Translations under genes and position numbers: made by a program
The notes under the pieces: model-generated
The model's input: the letters and a program-made list of their open reading frames with translations, nothing else
Told to the model about the DNA's origin: nothing
Databases searched by the model: none
DNA from: Amoebidium appalachense
Lineage: Eukaryota; Ichthyosporea
Assembly: GCA_963693365.1 (NCBI GenBank)
Contig: CAVNZM010000016.1
Span: forward strand, 4,464,001-4,528,000
DNA: 64,000 bases
Reading direction: 5' to 3'
Shown here: in pieces, positions 60,319-64,000 of the stretch
Position numbering within the stretch: the first letter of the stretch is position 1
Layout of the letters: each line of letters opens with the position of its first letter

Positions 60319-61194
60319 ATGGACACACCCTCCCAAGCCAGGACACGTGTGCGGATCCTGCTGCCCGGGGGCGGCGTCAAGGGCTGCTTCCAAGTCGGGT
60401 TCATGCAGGGGATGCTCACGTCGGGGCTGTACGAGGTCGACAGGGTGTACGGCACGTCCGTTGGCGCGCTGGTGGCGCCGTTCGTGGTTGCCGACCGCCT
60501 GGACGACCTGGCGCGCGAGCTGGGGAAGCTGACGTGCGTGGAGGACATCGTGGAACCGTGGGGCGGCGCAATGGCGCTGCTTCCGAAAAGTTGGAGGACG
60601 GTTGTGGGGTCAATGCTGTACGGGGCGGCGTACAGCCGCTTCACCCTGCAGGAGCGTGCGGCGGCGCTTCTGGAGGGCATCGACGCGGACATCTACACGC
60701 GCTGCCACTGCGTTGCCTGGGACTTCCTCAACAAGAAGGAGCGGTGGTTCACAGGGCCCGAGTACCAGGTCGGCATGCGTGCGTCTTCGGCCCTTCCACT
60801 CGCGGTCCCCCCCGTCGAGTACGGCGGCACCGTGTTTCTGGACGGCGGGGTCTCTGAGCTGGTGCCCCTCACCAAGGCACTCGAGGACGCCGCAGATGGG
60901 TTCGACGGCATCTACGTCACGGTGCTGTGCGACTCGCTGGCGCACTGCCCCGCAGAATCCGTGCCAAAAACGGGCATGGAGCTCTGCTATGCTCTGCAGC
61001 GTGACTCGGGCACCGAGCTGGCGGCCACCGAGTTCGCCAACCTCCGCACCCGCCTCGGAGACCGCCTCGTGGTGGTCGCTCCGGAGCGGAGGCTGTTCGC
61101 GTCGCCCATGGACGTCGACCCCGGGAAGGTCGCGCGGGCGCTTGCGGATGGCCGCACGGCGTTTGCTGCCTGGGCCGCCGCGGCGCGTCAATAA
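60319..61194 (+). CDS. Patatin-like phospholipase
   Basis: An intronless frame of 291 residues. Patatins are lipid acyl hydrolases with a Ser-Asp dyad. Visible parts: the oxyanion-hole glycine motif PGGGVKGCFQ (residues 16-25), the nucleophile elbow GTSVG with Ser47, and the catalytic DGG at Asp175 (VFLDGGVSELVPL). The spacing and length fit the core patatin domain with no extra domain. No signal peptide is seen, so action inside the cell or delivery with a particle is possible. It follows the Fic gene by 31 bp on the same strand. Bacterial anti-phage systems use patatin effectors, and some large viruses carry patatin genes; which role applies here is open. Confidence 0.9.
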   Translation: MDTPSQARTRVRILLPGGGVKGCFQVGFMQGMLTSGLYEVDRVYGTSVGALVAPFVVADRLDDLARELGKLTCVEDIVEPWGGAMALLPKSWRTVVGSMLYGAAYSRFTLQERAAALLEGIDADIYTRCHCVAWDFLNKKERWFTGPEYQVGMRASSALPLAVPPVEYGGTVFLDGGVSELVPLTKALEDAADGFDGIYVTVLCDSLAHCPAESVPKTGMELCYALQRDSGTELAATEFANLRTRLGDRLVVVAPERRLFASPMDVDPGKVARALADGRTAFAAWAAAARQ

Positions 61195-61332
61195 ACCCAC
61201 CCCGAGTCGAGTCCGTATCGGTCGTCCTCGGTCACCCACCCGGGCCGGCTGGGGGCACACGTGCCTCGCGGGCCTCGCGGGCCCCCGCAGTGGGATCATT
61301 CTATCCAGTTGCAATATTTTCTGTCACTAGTA

Positions 61333-62385
61333 ATGAGAATGACCTGTGTCAACAGATTGTTTAAAATCGAATCCAAAGTCGGGCGCAAGCGATGTGAACA
61401 TGGTAAACGGAGGCATCGATGCGGAGCGTGCTGTGGCAGGGGCGTCTGCGAACACGGTAAAGAGAGATATCGGTGCAAAAAATGTGGTGGAGTTGGTGTG
61501 TGCGAACACGGCAAGCTGAGGCAAGATTGTAGAGCATGTGGCGGACGGGGCGTTTGCGAACACGGCAAACGGAAATATCGGTGCAGGGCGTGTGGCGGAC
61601 GGGGCGTTTGCGAACACGGCAAACGGAAATATCGGTGCAGGGCGTGTGGCGGACGGGGCGTTTGCGAACACGGCAAACGGAAATATTGGTGCGGGCCGTG
61701 TGGTGGACAGGGTATTTGCGAACACGGCAAGCTGAGGCATAGCTGCAGGCTCTGTGACACTAGCAAGTTTTGCGCAGCATGTACCCTGACATATGTGCGG
61801 AGGAAGGGGAACCTGTGCGCCACCTGTGACCCACAATCAACACACCGAGCCAGGTGGTCAGAGGCCCGCCCAGAAATCAAAGTCCTGCGGCACGTATCCG
61901 GGGCAATAGGTGCCCCCACCAGCCACGACAAAGTGGTACCAAACGATTGTGGGGAACGCACTCGACCGGATCTGTACTATGACTTTGGGACATTTGTGCT
62001 GGTCATCGAGGTGGACGAAGACCAACACCGTGCCTATGATACCACGTGCGAGATTGCGCGGATGTTCAACCAGGCCTCTGCGCACGAAGTGCCGACCATG
62101 TTCATCCGGTTCAACCCGCACGGATTCAAGATCAACGGCAAAACCCAGAGAACCGGCATGCAGCAGAGGCTCGACGCACTGACCGGAGCAATCCGACATC
62201 TACGGGACACGGACCACGCAGCGCTGTTCAAGGAGGGGAGAATACGAGTGGGGTATCTGTTCTACAACTGGCACGAGGCAACGAAAGACTTGGGTGTTTT
62301 GTACAGTAGGTTGGTGTCGATTGAGGACACGGACAGGCTATTAACCGCGTTTCAGGTCGGCACAAATTCCGGTGGAGCAGCGTAG
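61333..62385 (+). CDS. CEHGK zinc-repeat protein with nuclease-like C-terminal domain
   Basis: An intronless frame of 350 residues. Residues 21-142 contain seven copies of an 18-residue unit, CEHGK-x5-C-x2-C-G-G or close to it, starting at 21, 39, 57, 75, 93, 111 and 129. Each supplies Cys, His, Cys and Cys, a likely zinc-binding set. Three central units are almost identical at the DNA level. Two further CxxC pairs (147-165) follow. The C-terminal half has RPDLYYDFG, then VLVIEVDEDQH, then MFIRFNPHGF. The D213...E226-x-D228 arrangement fits a PD-(D/E)xK-like nuclease fold with a non-Lys third residue. From memory, proteins combining CEHG repeats with an IEIDENQH-type domain occur in giant viruses and algae. 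DNA cleavage, possibly as a selfish or recombination nuclease, is inference. Confidence 0.75.
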   Translation: MRMTCVNRLFKIESKVGRKRCEHGKRRHRCGACCGRGVCEHGKERYRCKKCGGVGVCEHGKLRQDCRACGGRGVCEHGKRKYRCRACGGRGVCEHGKRKYRCRACGGRGVCEHGKRKYWCGPCGGQGICEHGKLRHSCRLCDTSKFCAACTLTYVRRKGNLCATCDPQSTHRARWSEARPEIKVLRHVSGAIGAPTSHDKVVPNDCGERTRPDLYYDFGTFVLVIEVDEDQHRAYDTTCEIARMFNQASAHEVPTMFIRFNPHGFKINGKTQRTGMQQRLDALTGAIRHLRDTDHAALFKEGRIRVGYLFYNWHEATKDLGVLYSRLVSIEDTDRLLTAFQVGTNSGGAA

Positions 62386-62827
62386 CTTGCCTGAAGTGTG
62401 TTATTTGAATAAATACGCTGGACCGAACTGCCCCTTCCTGGGGGCCGTGGGGGGCATGCGTCGCTCGCGTGCCCCGTGCCGCCTGCCCCGGCGCGCAGCC
62501 TTTATTTGTCGATGTGCTTGTAAGTATAATACAGAGTATCTGCTACTCCCATGCCAATGATTATTACACCCGGGCCGACTGGCTGGTGTAACCGCGTGGC
62601 TATTGTGGCTACTGTGTCCACTGATTCCCAATTCATCCCAAAACCTGAGATCTCCCTAGCAACAGCCAATCAAAAGCCGCCAAACACAAACCCCGCCACC
62701 GATTTAGTTCTCTAGCCACAGTAGCCACAAAGAGAAAAAGTAGCCACAGTAGCCACAAAGGACCCAATGGCGCAATTTGATTGGCTGTTGGATCTAGCCA
62801 CGTTCTAGCCACTAGCCACACAACAAG
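62386..62827. other. Convergent intergenic region with inverted and direct repeats
   Basis: Lies between the 3' ends of the CEHGK gene and the helicase gene. It has TAGCCACAGTAGCCACAAAG twice (about 62,713-62,733 and 62,740-62,760), the complementary GTGGCTATTGTGGCTACTGT (62,598-62,617), and an inverted pair AACAGCCAATCAAA (62,661-62,674) and TTTGATTGGCTGTT (62,776-62,789). It can therefore fold into a stem of about 110-bp span on either transcript, as expected of a shared terminator region. Confidence 0.65.
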
Positions 62828-64000
62828 CTACACTCCGATAAGTTTGCGATCGAGAGCATAGCAGCTCGTAGTGCCAGAGGCGGCGTCACAACCTTCAGCG
62901 CCGTAGGCTATTGTGTTAATGCGGGTGCTCTTAATCTTGCCGAGGATGGCCGTAACCGCCATCCCAAAGTCGCGCTGGGTGGGCCTCTTGGACTTGTCGG
63001 GGGTATTCTGTTCCCACCAGGTCTGGTAGAGATAGAAAAGGCCACTTGGGGTGATTCTGGCACCGTCCTCGAACACAGGCGCACCCTCAAATACGTTCTC
63101 CCGTTTCATCAGGTCACGCAGGAACTGCAGCTCCATCGGTCCGCTCAGGTCCTGTAGCTGCCGCTTCAAAGTGGTCATGGGAGGCGGGACCCTGTTGGGG
63201 TCGGACACTGGGATCCTCATGAACCACTGGTAGAGATGCTCAAGCGCAGGGGATCCAGCTGCATACTGCTGGGACAGGGCCCTGAAATACCTCTCATCGC
63301 CAACACGGCTGTCGGACACCTCCATGCACGCATAGCGCCTGTCCGTGCGACTGACCGGGATGGGATGCTGTTCGTTGGACATCAGGATCCAGCGCTCGCA
63401 TGACCTGACCTTGACTGCATCAATTCCCTTGGCCTCGTAGGTCATGGTGTCGTCGGTAATAAGCGTCTTCAGGTGGTTGGGTGTACGATGACTCTTCCCG
63501 TATGTAACCTCATTGCACACAACCAACAGCTTGAACGTGATACCGCCATTGAAGCGGCTTGCCAGCCTGTCCTCGGTCTCAACCACACCAACAAGATCGT
63601 CACCCAGGACATTCTGAATGATCCGGACAAACATGTTCTTGCCAGTTCCTTCGATGCTCCTCATCAGCCAGGCAGACTCGGGCTTGCGTGCGGGGTACTG
63701 GAACAGGTGCCCCAGCCACTCCAGCACGTAACGGTACAGAGACTCGTCTCCTGCACAGATGACCTCCCTTGCATGGCAAATAAAGCCCGCAAGAAGGCTC
63801 TCGTCTATGACAAAAGATGGGTCATACAGGAACTGGAATCCCTGGAAGCTGTTGAATGTGCGGCTGTGGGTAGACGTGTAGCGGGGGTTGCGGACACGGG
63901 TCTTGGGGTCCGGGTCACTGGGGTCGAAGACGATACCACCGTGGTACACGACCATGTGGCTACTGTCCAGATGCCAGGAGCCCTTGTATGTTTCCACCTT
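62828..64000 (-). CDS. D5-type primase-helicase (SF3 helicase), C-terminal part
   Basis: Open to the right edge of the window, so the N-terminus and any primase domain are outside. The visible 390 residues contain the SF3 core: Walker A SIEGTGKN (about residues 114-121 of the visible part), a Walker B-like KLLVVCNEV (156-164), LKTLITDDTMTYEAKG (176-191) and the sensor-type WILMSNEQHPIPV followed by the arginine pair DRRYACMEV. This is the order of poxvirus D5, giant-virus, virophage and phage replicative helicases, which unwind DNA as hexamers at viral origins. It is the strongest sign that the region is viral. There are no introns, unlike every host gene in the window. Confidence 0.88.
   Translation of the reverse strand, partial: KVETYKGSWHLDSSHMVVYHGGIVFDPSDPDPKTRVRNPRYTSTHSRTFNSFQGFQFLYDPSFVIDESLLAGFICHAREVICAGDESLYRYVLEWLGHLFQYPARKPESAWLMRSIEGTGKNMFVRIIQNVLGDDLVGVVETEDRLASRFNGGITFKLLVVCNEVTYGKSHRTPNHLKTLITDDTMTYEAKGIDAVKVRSCERWILMSNEQHPIPVSRTDRRYACMEVSDSRVGDERYFRALSQQYAAGSPALEHLYQWFMRIPVSDPNRVPPPMTTLKRQLQDLSGPMELQFLRDLMKRENVFEGAPVFEDGARITPSGLFYLYQTWWEQNTPDKSKRPTQRDFGMAVTAILGKIKSTRINTIAYGAEGCDAASGTTSCYALDRKLIGV

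Noticed and set aside
60534-61330. Second long frame (242 codons) overlapping the patatin gene on the same strand
   Set aside because: It is Arg/Ser/Pro-rich, as expected for a shifted reading of GC-rich coding DNA. The patatin frame carries all catalytic motifs.

Overview
The window is eukaryotic nuclear DNA. Genes are split into short exons with GT-AG introns, and the introns and spacers are packed with (CA)n/(GT)n, (CT)n and poly-G/poly-C tracts, the longest pure run being 70 G. The three conserved-type host genes (a C2/polyproline protein, a UBE2E-class ubiquitin-conjugating enzyme and a REV7/MAD2L2 HORMA protein), the E2F-, CRE- and CCAAT-like motifs upstream, and a THAP/P-type transposon are compatible with a unicellular relative of animals or another intron-rich protist. 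That placement is inference, and I cannot name the organism.

Layout. 1-220: one coding exon of an upstream gene. 2,148-25,111 (+): a gene of about 26 exons with an N-terminal C2 domain, coiled coils, a polyproline segment and a C-terminal WH2/DAD-like motif. 27,854-32,310 (-): a five-exon UBE2E gene that can be assembled completely. 32,311-33,602: a shared divergent promoter. 33,603-39,949 (+): an eight-exon REV7/MAD2L2 gene. 41,587-42,918 (-): an unrecognised protein with a coiled-coil tail, and at 49,505-50,820 (-) a broken paralogue. 52,437-56,024: a complete P-superfamily transposon with 36-bp TIRs and an 8-bp target duplication; its transposase gene keeps the THAP and C-terminal regions, but I cannot find the catalytic core. 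56,047-56,570: a GC-rich palindrome, followed by a 500-N gap.

57,149-64,000 is a different world: GC-rich, intronless, gene-dense and virus-like. It holds a protein with a duplicated KilA-N/MSV199-like module, a Fic protein next to a patatin-like phospholipase, a CEHGK zinc-repeat nuclease-like protein, and the C-terminal part of a D5-type SF3 primase-helicase. It looks like an endogenous or co-assembled large dsDNA virus (or polinton-like/virophage-like) segment. It is joined to the host sequence only across the gap, so the linkage needs physical confirmation.

A recurrent theme in the host part is that tandem duplications fall on exon-intron boundaries. At least five junctions (13.5, 14.5, 18.3-18.7, 21.6-21.8 and 30.6-31.3 kb) carry repeats that copy a splice site or end exactly at one. 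A dispersed repeat with poly-C tails, a TTAA-flanked foldback element and compound C(n)A(n) tracts make up much of the rest.
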